A DNA stretch of 64,000 nucleotides, taken from contig CALKJU010000013.1 of assembly GCA_937995535.1 (NCBI GenBank), positions 1 to 64,000 of the forward strand. Direction: 5' to 3'. Within the stretch, counting starts at the first letter, position 1. The number at the start of each line of letters is the position of its first letter. The DNA comes from an uncultured Alphaproteobacteria bacterium (GTDB lineage Bacteria; Pseudomonadota; Alphaproteobacteria; Geminicoccales; Geminicoccaceae). Below the pieces are notes generated by a model, which worked only from the letters and a program-made list of their open reading frames with translations, did not search any database and was not told the DNA's origin. Shown piece after piece: positions 1 through 8,537 of this stretch. Made by a program: the position numbers and the translations under genes.

Positions 1-1
1 G

Positions 2-790
2 GCCGTCCTCGGCAGCACGGTGCGCGGTGGCGACGACCTGCTCTCGGGCGGCGCCGGGGACGACTACGTGGTCGGCGACGCCTGGCGCAGCTTCGCCGGC
101 GAGACCGACATCAACCTCCGCGGTGGCGACGACGTCCTCTACGGCAAGGCCGGCAACGACACGCTGATCGGCGACGCCGGAGGGGATCTCGGCGTGACCT
201 CCGTGGACGGGTCCGGCGGGAGCTTCCGCGGGGGCGGCGACCGGCTGTTCGGCGACGCGGGGAACGACACGCTGATCGGCGACGCCGGCGGCGACCTCCG
301 CTCGAATTTCGCACAAGCGGTCCTCGGAGATGGGACCACCGGCGGTCCCGACACACTGTTCGGCGGCGCCGGGAACGACCTGCTCTACGGCGACGCGCGC
401 GGCGACCTTTTCGCCGCGGGGAGCGAGTTCAACACGGCGCGCGGCGGCGACGACACGCTGATCGGCGGCGCCGGCAACGATACGATGTGGGGCGACCAGG
501 GCGGCGACCGGCTGGCGAGCGACGGCGCGCTCGTGCGCGGCGGCAAAGACGTCTTCGTCCTGAATCCCTACAACGGCCGCGACGTGATCATGGATTTCGA
601 GGGTGGCGAGGGGCTCGGCTTCGGCGTCGGCGACCGGCTCGACGTGCGCGGCTTCGGGTTCGCCGACGCGACCGCGGTCCTGGCGCTGGCGACCGTCAGC
701 GGCGGCGACACAATCCTCGACCTCGGCTTCGCCACCCGTGTGACGCTCCGCGACTTCACCGGGCTCGTCGCGGACGACCTGATCGTCTGA
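2..790 (+). CDS. RTX (hemolysin-type calcium-binding) protein, C-terminal part only
   Basis: The reading frame is open from the window edge, so the N-terminus lies outside. What remains is a series of glycine- and aspartate-rich nonapeptide blocks such as GGAGNDTLIGD and GGAGNDLLYGD (to about base 530). A non-repetitive tail of about 80 residues follows, containing the DVIMDF motif and ending DDLIV. This arrangement is typical of proteins secreted by type I (ABC) systems, which fold into calcium-bound beta-rolls outside the cell; the uncleaved secretion signal sits at the C-terminus. The enzymatic or adhesive domain is not visible, so the function is unknown. No type I exporter genes lie nearby in the window. 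Confidence 0.85.
   Translation, partial: AVLGSTVRGGDDLLSGGAGDDYVVGDAWRSFAGETDINLRGGDDVLYGKAGNDTLIGDAGGDLGVTSVDGSGGSFRGGGDRLFGDAGNDTLIGDAGGDLRSNFAQAVLGDGTTGGPDTLFGGAGNDLLYGDARGDLFAAGSEFNTARGGDDTLIGGAGNDTMWGDQGGDRLASDGALVRGGKDVFVLNPYNGRDVIMDFEGGEGLGFGVGDRLDVRGFGFADATAVLALATVSGGDTILDLGFATRVTLRDFTGLVADDLIV
152..299 (+). repeat. Tandem RTX coding repeats, near-identical at DNA level
   Basis: Bases 155-180 and 263-288 are an identical 26-base stretch spaced 108 bases (36 codons) apart, inside longer similar units. A more diverged copy lies near 450-475. They encode the GNDTLIGDAGG block and indicate fairly recent duplication or gene conversion within the repeat region. Confidence 0.7.
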
Positions 791-882
791 GCGCGCGGCC
801 GCCGCACCGGGCGCGCTGGCCAGCGGCGCGCCCCGCCGTTATCGTCCGCGCCGCCTGGGTGACGCGGGAGGACGAGCGGGCG

Positions 883-2607
883 ATGACCATCACGGTGTTC
901 GACAAGGCGCGGCTGCCGAGCCGGCACAGCACGGTCGGGCCCGACCGCGCGCCGCACCGCTCCTACTACTACGCGATGGGGCTGTCGAAGGACGACATCG
1001 CCCGGCCGTTCGTCGGCGTGGTCACGACCTGGAACGAGGCCGCACCGTGCAACATCGCGCTGGCCCGGCAGGCGCAGGCGGCCAAGCGCGGGGTGGCCAG
1101 GGCCGGCGGCACGCCGCGCGAGTTCACCACGATCACCGTGACCGACGGCATCGCCATGGGCCACCAGGGCATGAAAAGCTCGCTGGTGAGCCGCGAGGTG
1201 ATCGCCGATTCGACCGAGCTGACCGTGCGCGGCCACGGCTACGACGCGCTGGTCGGCCTCGCCGGCTGCGACAAGTCGCTGCCCGGGCTGATGATGGCGA
1301 TGGTGCGGCTGAACGTGGCGTCGGTGTTCATGTATGGCGGCTCGATCCTGCCCGGAAGGTTCCAGGGCCGCGACGTGACCGTGCAGGACGTGTTCGAGGC
1401 GGTCGGCATGCACGCGGTGGGCAGGATGTCGGACGCCGAGCTCGACGAGCTCGAGCGCCACGCCTGCCCGTCCGCCGGCTCCTGCGGCGGCCAGTTCACC
1501 GCCAACACCATGGCCTGCGTCAGTGAGGCGATCGGCCTGGCGCTGCCCGGCTCGGCCGGCACGCCGGCCCCCTTCGAGGCGCGCGACCGCTGGGCCGAAG
1601 AGTCGGGCGAGGCGGTCATGGCGCTGCTCCGCCAGGGGATCCGCGCGCGCGACATCGTGACCCGCAAGAGCCTGGAGAACGCGGCGCGGGTGGTGGCGGC
1701 GAGCGGTGGCTCGACCAACGGCGCGCTGCATCTGCCGGCCATCGCCCACGAGGCGGGGATCGCCTTCGACCTGCACGACGTGGCGGCGATCTTCCGCGAG
1801 ACGCCCTACATCGCCGACCTCAAGCCGGCCGGGCGCTACGTGATGAAGGACCTGGCCGAGGCCGGCGGTGTGCCGCTGCTCATGAAGGCCTTGCTCGACG
1901 GCGGCTATCTGCACGGCGACTGCCTGACCGTGACCGGGCGGACGATCGCCGAGAACCTCGCCGAGGTGCGCTGGAACCCCGACCAGGACGTGGTCCGCCC
2001 CACGAGCGCGCCGCTGACGAGCTGGGGCGGGGTGGTCGGGCTCAAGGGCTCGCTCGCCCCGGAGGGCGCCATCGTCAAGGTGGCGGGCCTCAAGAACCTG
2101 AGATTCAAAGGTCCGGCGCGGATCTTCGAGTGCGAGGAGGACGCGATGGCCGCGGTCCAGGCGGGGAACTACCGCGACGGCGAGGTGCTCGTGATCCGCT
2201 ACGAGGGGCCGAAGGGCGGGCCGGGGATGCGCGAGATGCTGGGCGTGACCAGCGCCATCTACGGCCAGGGCCGCGGCGACAAGGTGGCGCTGATCACCGA
2301 CGGGCGCTTCTCCGGGGCGACGCGCGGCTTCTGCGTCGGCCATGTCGGGCCCGAGGCGGCGGTCGGCGGACCGATCGGGCTGTTGCGCGACGGCGACGTG
2401 ATCCTGCTCGATGCCGAGGCGGGCACCCTCGACGTCGAGCTGAGCGCCGAGGAACTGGCCGCGCGCAAGGCCGCGTGGCGGCCGCGGCCGTCCTTCTACA
2501 CCTCCGGCACCTTGTGGAAGTACGCGCAGACCGTGGGCCCCGCGGAGAAGGGTGCGGTGACCCATCCCGGAGCGGCCGCCGAGGCGCATGTCTACGCGGA
2601 TCTCTGA
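883..2607 (+). CDS. ilvD: Dihydroxy-acid dehydratase
   Basis: This 574-residue protein belongs to the IlvD/Edd family. It dehydrates 2,3-dihydroxy-isovalerate and 2,3-dihydroxy-3-methylvalerate in valine and isoleucine synthesis in the cytoplasm. Three cysteines at the family's iron-sulfur ligand positions are visible: Cys56 (EAAPCN), Cys129 (GLAGCDKSLPG) and Cys201 (SAGSCGGQF). The length is normal for the family. The ATG at 883 follows a GGGAGGA-like ribosome site; an upstream extension in frame is low-complexity and rejected. No other ilv genes are nearby. Related sugar-acid dehydratases share the fold, but the N-terminal sequence and Cys spacing favour IlvD. Confidence 0.93.
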   Translation: MTITVFDKARLPSRHSTVGPDRAPHRSYYYAMGLSKDDIARPFVGVVTTWNEAAPCNIALARQAQAAKRGVARAGGTPREFTTITVTDGIAMGHQGMKSSLVSREVIADSTELTVRGHGYDALVGLAGCDKSLPGLMMAMVRLNVASVFMYGGSILPGRFQGRDVTVQDVFEAVGMHAVGRMSDAELDELERHACPSAGSCGGQFTANTMACVSEAIGLALPGSAGTPAPFEARDRWAEESGEAVMALLRQGIRARDIVTRKSLENAARVVAASGGSTNGALHLPAIAHEAGIAFDLHDVAAIFRETPYIADLKPAGRYVMKDLAEAGGVPLLMKALLDGGYLHGDCLTVTGRTIAENLAEVRWNPDQDVVRPTSAPLTSWGGVVGLKGSLAPEGAIVKVAGLKNLRFKGPARIFECEEDAMAAVQAGNYRDGEVLVIRYEGPKGGPGMREMLGVTSAIYGQGRGDKVALITDGRFSGATRGFCVGHVGPEAAVGGPIGLLRDGDVILLDAEAGTLDVELSAEELAARKAAWRPRPSFYTSGTLWKYAQTVGPAEKGAVTHPGAAAEAHVYADL

Positions 2608-2761
2608 AACGCTGGAGCACGTCGAGGCAGGTCTCCGGGCAGCGCTCGATCGGCAGGGCGTTCCGGCGTGGCAGGGCTGCCCGGCGTGATGTGCGGCAGT
2701 GGCGTTGCGTCGGCGGCTGCCGCCGACCAGGCCCGGCCGCCGGGGCTGCGAGGGAGCGGGG

Positions 2762-3607
2762 ATGGACTGGTTCGAGGAGCGCTTGTGGCCCGACTGGGCG
2801 CAGAGGATCCGCGTGCGCGAGGTCCTCTATCGCAGCACCACCGCGCATCAGGACCTGATCGTGTTCGAGAGCCCGGCCTGGGGTCGGGTCCTGGCGCTCG
2901 ACGGCGTCGTGCAGACGACCACGATGGACGAGTTCGTCTATCACGAGATGCTCGTGCACGTACCGCTGCTCGCGCACGGGCACGCCGAGGAGGTGCTGAT
3001 CGTCGGTGGCGGCGACGGCGGATGTCTGCGCGAGGTGCTCAGGCATCCGGGCGTGCGACGGGTCACCCAGGTCGAGATCGACGCCAGTGTCATCGAGCTC
3101 TGCAAGCGCTTCCTGCCGAGCCTCAGCGACGGCGCCTTCGACGACCCGCGCGCCGAGATTGTGATCGCCGACGGTGCGGCGTTCGCCCGCGAGACGGCGC
3201 GGACGTTCGACGTGGCGATCGTCGATTCGACCGATCCACTGGGGCCGGGCGAGGTCCTGTTCAGCGAGGCGTTCTATCGCGATCTGCGCGCCCGGCTGCG
3301 GCCCGGTGGGGTGATGACGACGCAGTGCGGCAATCCGGTGATGCGCCCTGACGAGCTTGAGAACGCGCTGGCGCGCCAGCGCGCCGCAGGCTTCGCGCTG
3401 GTCGACTATTACTTCGCCGCCGTGCCGACCTATGTCGGGGGTAACATGGCTCTTGGCTTCGCCACCGACGATCTGGAGTCGCGCCGGCTGGATGCCGCCG
3501 ATCTCGCGGCGCGCGGCGTGCCGGCCGGGCTGCGCTACTACACACCGGAGATGCATGTCGCCTCTTTCGCCCATCCGGCTTGGCTCGTAGGTCGGACCGG
3601 TCTCTGA
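2762..3607 (+). CDS. speE: Polyamine aminopropyltransferase (spermidine synthase)
   Basis: This 281-residue cytosolic enzyme transfers an aminopropyl group from decarboxylated S-adenosylmethionine to putrescine. It has a short N-terminal beta domain (MDWFEERLWPDW). A Rossmann methyltransferase-like core follows, with the nucleotide motif LIVGGGDGGCLREVL at about residues 80-94 and the acidic active-site motif IVDSTDPLGPGEVLF at about 155-169. The ATG at 2762 is preceded by GGGAGCGGGG. An upstream in-frame extension of 21 codons is arginine-rich and lacks conservation signals. The next gene starts one base after its stop, so the two are probably co-transcribed. Confidence 0.92.
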   Translation: MDWFEERLWPDWAQRIRVREVLYRSTTAHQDLIVFESPAWGRVLALDGVVQTTTMDEFVYHEMLVHVPLLAHGHAEEVLIVGGGDGGCLREVLRHPGVRRVTQVEIDASVIELCKRFLPSLSDGAFDDPRAEIVIADGAAFARETARTFDVAIVDSTDPLGPGEVLFSEAFYRDLRARLRPGGVMTTQCGNPVMRPDELENALARQRAAGFALVDYYFAAVPTYVGGNMALGFATDDLESRRLDAADLAARGVPAGLRYYTPEMHVASFAHPAWLVGRTGL

Positions 3608-3608
3608 G

Positions 3609-5096
3609 ATGGCGCGCATCGCCGTCGGCGGGCTGCACCACGAGACCAACACCTTCGCGCCGCAGCCGGCGACGTTCGAGCGCTTCGCCGAGGCGGATGG
3701 CTGGCCACCACTCTCGCGCGGGCCGGAGCTGTTCGAGCGTACGGCCGCAATCAACCTGCCGGTCACCGGCTTCATCGACGCGGCCAAGGCCGCCGGGCAT
3801 GAGCTCGTGCCACTGCTTTGGGCCAACGCCGTGCCTTCGGGGAGGGTGACTCGGGATGCCTTTGAGCGGATCGTCGGCTGGCTGCTCGAGGATCTCGCTG
3901 CGGCGCGCCCGGTCGACGCGCTGTTCCTCGACCTGCACGGCGCCATGGTGACCGAGCATCTCGACGACGGCGAGGGCGAGCTGCTGCGGCGTGTGCGAAC
4001 CGTGGTCGGCGATGCGCTGCCGATCGTCGCGGCGCTCGACCTGCACGCGAACCTGTCCGCGGCCATGGTGACGCAGGCCGACGCGCTCGTCGCCTATCGG
4101 ACCTATCCCCATGTCGACATGGCCGAGACCGGCGCCCGCTGCCTCGCGCCGCTGGAGCGCCTGCTGCGCGGCGAACGGCTGGCCAAGGCCTGGCGATGCG
4201 GCGAGTACCTGGTCGGTCTGCCCTGGCAGTGCACGCTGGTCGAGCCGGCGCGCGGCCTCTACGAGCTGACGACGCGGCTCGAGCAGGGCGGGCGGCGCTG
4301 GGTCTCGCTGACGATGGGCTTTCCGGCGGCCGCCGTGCCGGACTGCGCCCCGGCCTTTCTCGCCTTCGGCGAGGCTGCGGCGGAGGCAGTCGACGAGCTG
4401 GCCCGAGCATTCGCCGAGGCAGAGCCGGCCTTCGCCGGCGAGGCATGGGAGGCCGAGGCGGCCGTTCGGGAGGCGATCGCCAGCTATCGCGGCCGGCCGA
4501 TCGTGCTCGCCGACACCCAGGACAATCCCGGCGGCGGCGGCACCGGCGACACCACGGGTCTGCTCGCCGCGCTGATCGCCGCACGCGCCGAGGGGGCGGC
4601 GCTGGCGCTGCTCGCCGACGAAGAGGCCGCGCGCGCCGCGCACGCGGCCGGGCTGGGCGCGGTGCTCCAAGGTCTGCCCTTGGGCGGCCGGCACGGGCCC
4701 GAGGGCGTGGTCCCGCTGCTGGACGATTGGGAGGTGGTCGCCCTCGGCGATGGACGGTTCACCGCGACCGGTCCGTTCTACGGCGGGAACCGGATGGAGC
4801 TGGGGCCGATGGCGGCGCTGCGCCCGGCGCGGGCGCCCGGCGTGCGGGTCCTGGTCGCGAGCCGCCGGGTCCAGGCGGCCGACCGGGCGATGCTGCGCCA
4901 TCTCGGCGTCGAGCCCGCGAATCAGCGCCTCCTGGCGTTGAAATCCTCGGTGCACTTTCGAGCCGACTTCGCGCCGCTCGCGGATCGCGTGCTGATCGTG
5001 CGCGCACCCGGCGTGGTCGTTGCCGATCCGGCTGAGCTGCCGTTCCGGCGGCTGCCGGAGCGGATGCGGCGCGCCCCGCGCCGGCATGGAGCATAG
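3609..5096 (+). CDS. M81 family metallopeptidase (MlrC-like)
   Basis: A 495-residue protein matching the M81/MlrC family, named for microcystin-degrading MlrC but mostly of unknown substrate. The N-terminal half carries HHETNTFAP near the start, DLHGAMV at about residue 115 and DLHANLS at about 143, which hold likely metal ligands. The C-terminal MlrC domain includes DNPGGGGTGDTT. It begins one base after the speE stop. Family members often occur with amino-acid or amide catabolism genes; pairing with a polyamine gene suggests a small peptide-like or amide substrate, which is inference. No signal peptide is seen. Confidence 0.85.
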   Translation: MARIAVGGLHHETNTFAPQPATFERFAEADGWPPLSRGPELFERTAAINLPVTGFIDAAKAAGHELVPLLWANAVPSGRVTRDAFERIVGWLLEDLAAARPVDALFLDLHGAMVTEHLDDGEGELLRRVRTVVGDALPIVAALDLHANLSAAMVTQADALVAYRTYPHVDMAETGARCLAPLERLLRGERLAKAWRCGEYLVGLPWQCTLVEPARGLYELTTRLEQGGRRWVSLTMGFPAAAVPDCAPAFLAFGEAAAEAVDELARAFAEAEPAFAGEAWEAEAAVREAIASYRGRPIVLADTQDNPGGGGTGDTTGLLAALIAARAEGAALALLADEEAARAAHAAGLGAVLQGLPLGGRHGPEGVVPLLDDWEVVALGDGRFTATGPFYGGNRMELGPMAALRPARAPGVRVLVASRRVQAADRAMLRHLGVEPANQRLLALKSSVHFRADFAPLADRVLIVRAPGVVVADPAELPFRRLPERMRRAPRRHGA

Positions 5097-5155
5097 GCAG
5101 GTGCGGCAGAGCGGGCGGATTCGCACCTCCGGCGGATCGCCCAGTCATTGTCGGG

Positions 5156-5183
5156 TTGAGGTTACGGATCGTTAAGGTTAATG
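5156..5183 (+). promoter_or_regulatory. Candidate sigma70-type promoter upstream of the orphan gene
   Basis: TTGAGG at 5156-5161 and TTAATG at 5178-5183 are separated by 16 bases, in an AT-richer patch 80 bases before the ATG at 5263. An inverted repeat AGGTGCG/CGCACCT (5099-5105 with 5122-5128) directly follows the preceding stop and could limit read-through, although no T-run follows it. Both are pattern matches only. Confidence 0.3.
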
Positions 5184-5262
5184 GGCTAGGTCGAGAAGCA
5201 GGACGGGCGCCGCTAGTTGCGCGCGGAGGTTGCGCGGCGGGCGCAGGAAGGCAGGCAAGGTC

Positions 5263-5613
5263 ATGGCAGCACAGTCCAACGGTGCGGTCGATGTCGGCTT
5301 CGACGACACCGAGATTCCGCTGCCGGGCGAGGCTCGGCAGGCGGCGGTGGTCCCTGGCACCGAGCCCTTGACGCTCCGGCTCGATGACCTGCTTCAGGAC
5401 GAGAATGGCGAGGTCGTGCTATTCAATGATTCGGCGCTGCCCGTGCTGGCGCTCGAGGCGAGTGCCGGGATCGTCGCCGAGGGCACCAGCGGTGCGCACC
5501 ACACCGCCGCCGGCGAGGACGTCACCGGCTTCCGTTACGTCGCATTCGACAACGGGTTGACGCTGTTCTACCAGGACGGACTGGACCTGGTGATCCGCTC
5601 CGAGGGCGGCTGA
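5263..5613 (+). CDS. Hypothetical acidic protein, 116 residues
   Basis: I do not recognise this family. The protein is acidic, has no signal peptide, membrane segment or cysteine, and consists of short beta-strand-like stretches (LTLRLDDLL, GEVVLFND, FRYVAFDNGLTLFY, GLDLVI). Its style resembles the non-repetitive parts of secreted RTX or biofilm proteins, but that is impression, not homology. The ATG at 5263 follows an AGGAAGGCAGGCAAGG ribosome region; an extension to an upstream GTG at 5230 adds a basic peptide that does not fit. It lies alone between the M81 peptidase and the histidine kinase, with gaps of 166 and 85 bases. Confidence 0.7.
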   Translation: MAAQSNGAVDVGFDDTEIPLPGEARQAAVVPGTEPLTLRLDDLLQDENGEVVLFNDSALPVLALEASAGIVAEGTSGAHHTAAGEDVTGFRYVAFDNGLTLFYQDGLDLVIRSEGG

Positions 5614-5698
5614 GCCGGCCTCCCCCACGGCGGGCGGGCGGCGTCGGCGGGACGCCGGGTTTCAACCTGAGATAGAAATCTGCTAGAGCGTCGGGCGC

Positions 5699-7363
5699 AT
5701 GCTGGACGACGGGACGTCGCACGCCGGCGGGGACGAGATCGCCGCACTGCACGCCGCGCTCACCGCTGCGCTCGAGCGCGACCGCGATCGCCTCGCCTTT
5801 CTCGCGACGACCAGCCATGAGCTGCGGGAACCGATGAACGGCGTGCTCGGCATGGCCCGGCTGCTCGCCGACACCGATCTGACCGAGGAACAGCGCGGCT
5901 ACGTCGCAACGATCATCGACTGCGCCGAGTCGCTGCTGACGGTGATCAACGATCTCCTCGATCTGACGCGGATCGACGCCGGGCGGCTGGAGATCGTCGA
6001 GAGTGTGTTCGACCTGCCGGCGCTGCTCGGGCGCATTGCCGCCTCGGTCGAGCCGCGGGCGCGGGCGCGCGGCCTCCGCTTCACGCGGCAGCTCGCGCCG
6101 GATGTGCCGCGCCGCCTGCGTGGCGATCCCGGCCGGCTGCGCCAGGTACTCGTCAACATCCTCGGCAACGCGGTCAAGTTCACCGAGCAAGGCGGGATCG
6201 CCGTGAGCGTCGCCGTGGCGCGCGAGGATCCGGGCGCGCCGCGACTGCGGATCGAAGTCGCCGATACCGGGCCCGGCATCGCCCCGGAGGCGTTGGAACG
6301 CCTGTTCGCCGCCTACGCTCAGGCTGACCCGGCAACGACCCGCCTGTTCGGCGGCAGCGGCCTCGGCCTGATGATCGCGCGCCGGTTGGTCGAGGCGATG
6401 GACGGCACATTGCGGCTGACGAGCGCGCCCGGCGCGGGCACCCGCTTCACGATCGACCTGCCACTGCGGCCGGTGGCCGAGGCGCAGGCCAGCGCGCCCG
6501 GCGCGACCCTGGCCGGGCAGTCGATCCTCATCGTCGAGCCGCAGCGGGCGACCCGCGAGCGGCTCTGCGCCCTGGCGGCGAGCTGGCGGATGCTGCCGCG
6601 GCGCGCCGCCGGCCTCGGCGAGGCGCTGGGCGTGCTGCGCGAGGCGGCCGACCGGCGAGCGCCGGTCGATCTCGTGCTCGCCGAACGTCAGCTGCGCGAC
6701 GGGACCGGCGAGGAGCTGGCGCGGAGCATGCGGCGCGAGCCGGCCCTTGCCGCCACCCCGATCGTGCTCATGGCGGCCGCCGGTCTGCGCGGCGACGCCG
6801 CGAGCGCTGCCCACGCCGGTGTCGACGCCTATCTGACCAAGCCGGTCACGGCCTCGACCTTGATCGCCTGCCTCCAGGCCGTGCTCAGCGCCGAGCGGCG
6901 GCGCGGCGACGGCTTGATCACCGCGCACAGCTTGGCCGAGGCCCGCCCCGACCCGTCCGAGGTTCTCCTGGTCGACGACAACCCGGTCAATCTGCGCCTG
7001 GCCGGGATCATGCTCGAGCGGGCCGGTCATCGCGTGACCACGGCGAGCGACGGTGCCGCGGCCGTCGCCGCCGTGGCCGGCCGGCCCTTCGACATCGTGT
7101 TGATGGACATCCAGATGCCGGGGATGGATGGTCTGGAGGCGACACGCCGGATCCGCGCCCTGCCGGATGCGGAGAGGGCCACGGTGCCCATCGTCGCCGT
7201 GACCGCCAACGCGATGCGCGGCCAGGCCGACGAGTGCCTGCGGGCGGGCATGAACGGGCATCTCGCCAAGCCGTTCGACCGGCCGGCCCTGCTTGCTGCG
7301 GTCGAGCGCTGGGCGCGGCCGCCCGGGGTCCGCGGCGCTACGCCGGCCCACGCCGGCGGCTGA
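5699..7363 (+). CDS. Soluble hybrid histidine kinase with two receiver domains
   Basis: A 554-residue signalling protein. A short N-terminal helix leads directly into HisKA with the phosphoacceptor His40 (SHELREPMNGVLGM). An HATPase domain follows (about 150-260, DTGPGIAPEAL, GGSGLGLMIA). Two receiver domains come next, at about 276-395 and 420-540. Receiver 2 is intact (VDDNPVN, DIVLMDIQMPGMDG, LAKPFD). Receiver 1 has glutamate where the acidic pocket and phosphoacceptor aspartates belong (LIVEPQ, LVLAERQL) but keeps the lysine (LTKP). There is no membrane or sensory domain, so input must come through a partner. It resembles cytosolic members of the BarA/ArcB-like class; the target is unknown. 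Confidence 0.9.
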   Translation: MLDDGTSHAGGDEIAALHAALTAALERDRDRLAFLATTSHELREPMNGVLGMARLLADTDLTEEQRGYVATIIDCAESLLTVINDLLDLTRIDAGRLEIVESVFDLPALLGRIAASVEPRARARGLRFTRQLAPDVPRRLRGDPGRLRQVLVNILGNAVKFTEQGGIAVSVAVAREDPGAPRLRIEVADTGPGIAPEALERLFAAYAQADPATTRLFGGSGLGLMIARRLVEAMDGTLRLTSAPGAGTRFTIDLPLRPVAEAQASAPGATLAGQSILIVEPQRATRERLCALAASWRMLPRRAAGLGEALGVLREAADRRAPVDLVLAERQLRDGTGEELARSMRREPALAATPIVLMAAAGLRGDAASAAHAGVDAYLTKPVTASTLIACLQAVLSAERRRGDGLITAHSLAEARPDPSEVLLVDDNPVNLRLAGIMLERAGHRVTTASDGAAAVAAVAGRPFDIVLMDIQMPGMDGLEATRRIRALPDAERATVPIVAVTANAMRGQADECLRAGMNGHLAKPFDRPALLAAVERWARPPGVRGATPAHAGG

Positions 7364-7536
7364 CCGAAGGACGCCGCCAGGGTGCCGGGCGCGCTGCCAC
7401 TGGCGCCCACGTGTCGATCGCCAACTTATGCGACGCCGCGCGCCGCGCACCGCGGTGCTGCGCTCGGTGCGGCCGGCCGTCGCCCCGGTGGCCCGGCACG
7501 AGGACCATCGGCACCGGCCGACCGGCGCTCGCCCGT

Positions 7537-7854
7537 TCAGCCGGCGCGCTGGCGCTCGGCATGCTCGCGCAACCGGCGCTTGGCGACGTCGAACGCCTCG
7601 TTGAGCGCGAGCCGCCACTCGCCGACCGGCTCGCGTGACACGACGATCTCGCCGCCGGGTACCTGCATCTCGATCCGCACGGCATAGGTCTTGCCGCGCG
7701 CGTTCGGCGTGCGGTGCGGGCTGTCGACGACCACCCGGCAGCCGTGCAGCCGGTCGTGGACCAGCTCCAGCTTCGCGACCCGGGCACGGATCTCCTCCTC
7801 CAACGCGTCGCTGTGCGGCAGGTTGTGAAATGTCACCTGGAGGGGCTGCTGCAT
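7537..7854 (-). CDS. Ribosome hibernation/HPF-RaiA family protein, short form
   Basis: A 105-residue protein matching the sigma-54 modulation/S30AE domain (MQQPLQVTFHNLPHSDALEE, then a conserved basic C-terminal helix FDVAKRRLREHAE). Such proteins bind the decoding centre of the 30S subunit and inactivate or dimerise ribosomes in stationary phase. It lacks the C-terminal dimerisation extension of long HPF and so resembles RaiA/short HPF. The start at 7854 is chosen because an AAGGAGCA ribosome site precedes it; an upstream in-frame ATG would add 38 non-conserved residues. It is transcribed divergently from the fimbrial operon. Confidence 0.8.
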   Translation of the reverse strand: MQQPLQVTFHNLPHSDALEEEIRARVAKLELVHDRLHGCRVVVDSPHRTPNARGKTYAVRIEMQVPGGEIVVSREPVGEWRLALNEAFDVAKRRLREHAERQRAG

Positions 7855-7968
7855 GATCGGTGCTCCTTGGCGGCCAGGCTGCCGGTGAACCCCGGAGGGC
7901 CGAGCTTCGATCCGCGGCAGCGATCGGTCAAGACCCAACCATTGAGCGAGAGAACGCGACGAAATCAC

Positions 7969-7997
7969 TTGATACGCGAAGTTGGATGTGATCTATC
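7969..7997 (+). promoter_or_regulatory. Candidate promoter of the chaperone-usher operon
   Basis: TTGATA at 7969-7974 and TCTATC at 7992-7997 are spaced by 17 bases in the only AT-rich part of the 179-base divergent gap, 37 bases before the first candidate start codon. The match is by eye only. Confidence 0.4.
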
Positions 7998-8033
7998 CCG
8001 TATGGGTAGAGTTGCCGTCAGAGGCGCGCGCCC

Positions 8034-8537
8034 ATGCGTGGAGTGCACCCGATGCTTCGCCTCGTGCCAACCCGTGCGATGCTGGTGGCGATCCCGCTCG
8101 CCTGCGCGCCGCTCGGCGCGCTCGCGGCCACCGCGACGGACCGGCTGACCGTCACCGCCACCGTGCAGAGTTCCTGCGCGCTGAACGGCGGCACCATGGC
8201 CTTCGGGACCTATCTGTCCGGGCAGAGCACCAACCTCGACGTGGTCGGACGCATCCACTACGTCAATTGTTCCGGCACCTTGACCTTCGAGCTCGATGGC
8301 GGCCAAGCCGGCGATGTCAACAACCGCGTGATGCTGTCCGGCAGCAACCAGCTCCGCTACCAGCTTTACCGCAACGCTTCGCGCAGCGCCGTCTGGGGCC
8401 TCGGGGGCCAGGCGCACCAGATCCAGCTCCTGACGCCGCTGACCGGGACGGTCGACGTGTTCGGCCGCATCCCGAGTGGCCAGGCGGTGGCACCGGGCAG
8501 CTACAGCGACACCGTCAACATCACCCTGACCTTCTGA
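8034..8537 (+). CDS. Spore coat protein U domain (SCPU) fimbrial subunit, Csu-like
   Basis: A secreted pilus subunit of 167 residues (161 if the ATG at 8052 is used). After a signal peptide ending near LGALA, the mature protein has the SCPU domain of archaic chaperone-usher pili: VTATVQSSCALNGG, a second cysteine in YVNCSG for the disulfide, and the C-terminal strand DTVNITLTF that would donate to the chaperone or next subunit. Start choice is open because both ATGs have weak purine-rich upstream bases. It is first in an operon with chaperone, usher and a second SCPU gene, matching the order of csu loci. Confidence 0.85.
   Translation: MRGVHPMLRLVPTRAMLVAIPLACAPLGALAATATDRLTVTATVQSSCALNGGTMAFGTYLSGQSTNLDVVGRIHYVNCSGTLTFELDGGQAGDVNNRVMLSGSNQLRYQLYRNASRSAVWGLGGQAHQIQLLTPLTGTVDVFGRIPSGQAVAPGSYSDTVNITLTF

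Noticed and set aside
568-2589. Long open frame on the minus strand opposite ilvD
   Set aside because: High GC leaves antisense frames open. The translation is Arg/His/Ala-rich without motifs, while ilvD motifs are clear on the plus strand. The same applies to the long minus frames opposite the M81, kinase, metG and transketolase genes.
5172-5181. TTAA-GG-TTAA near the orphan gene as a CtrA site
   Set aside because: Spacing of two bases does not fit the CtrA consensus.
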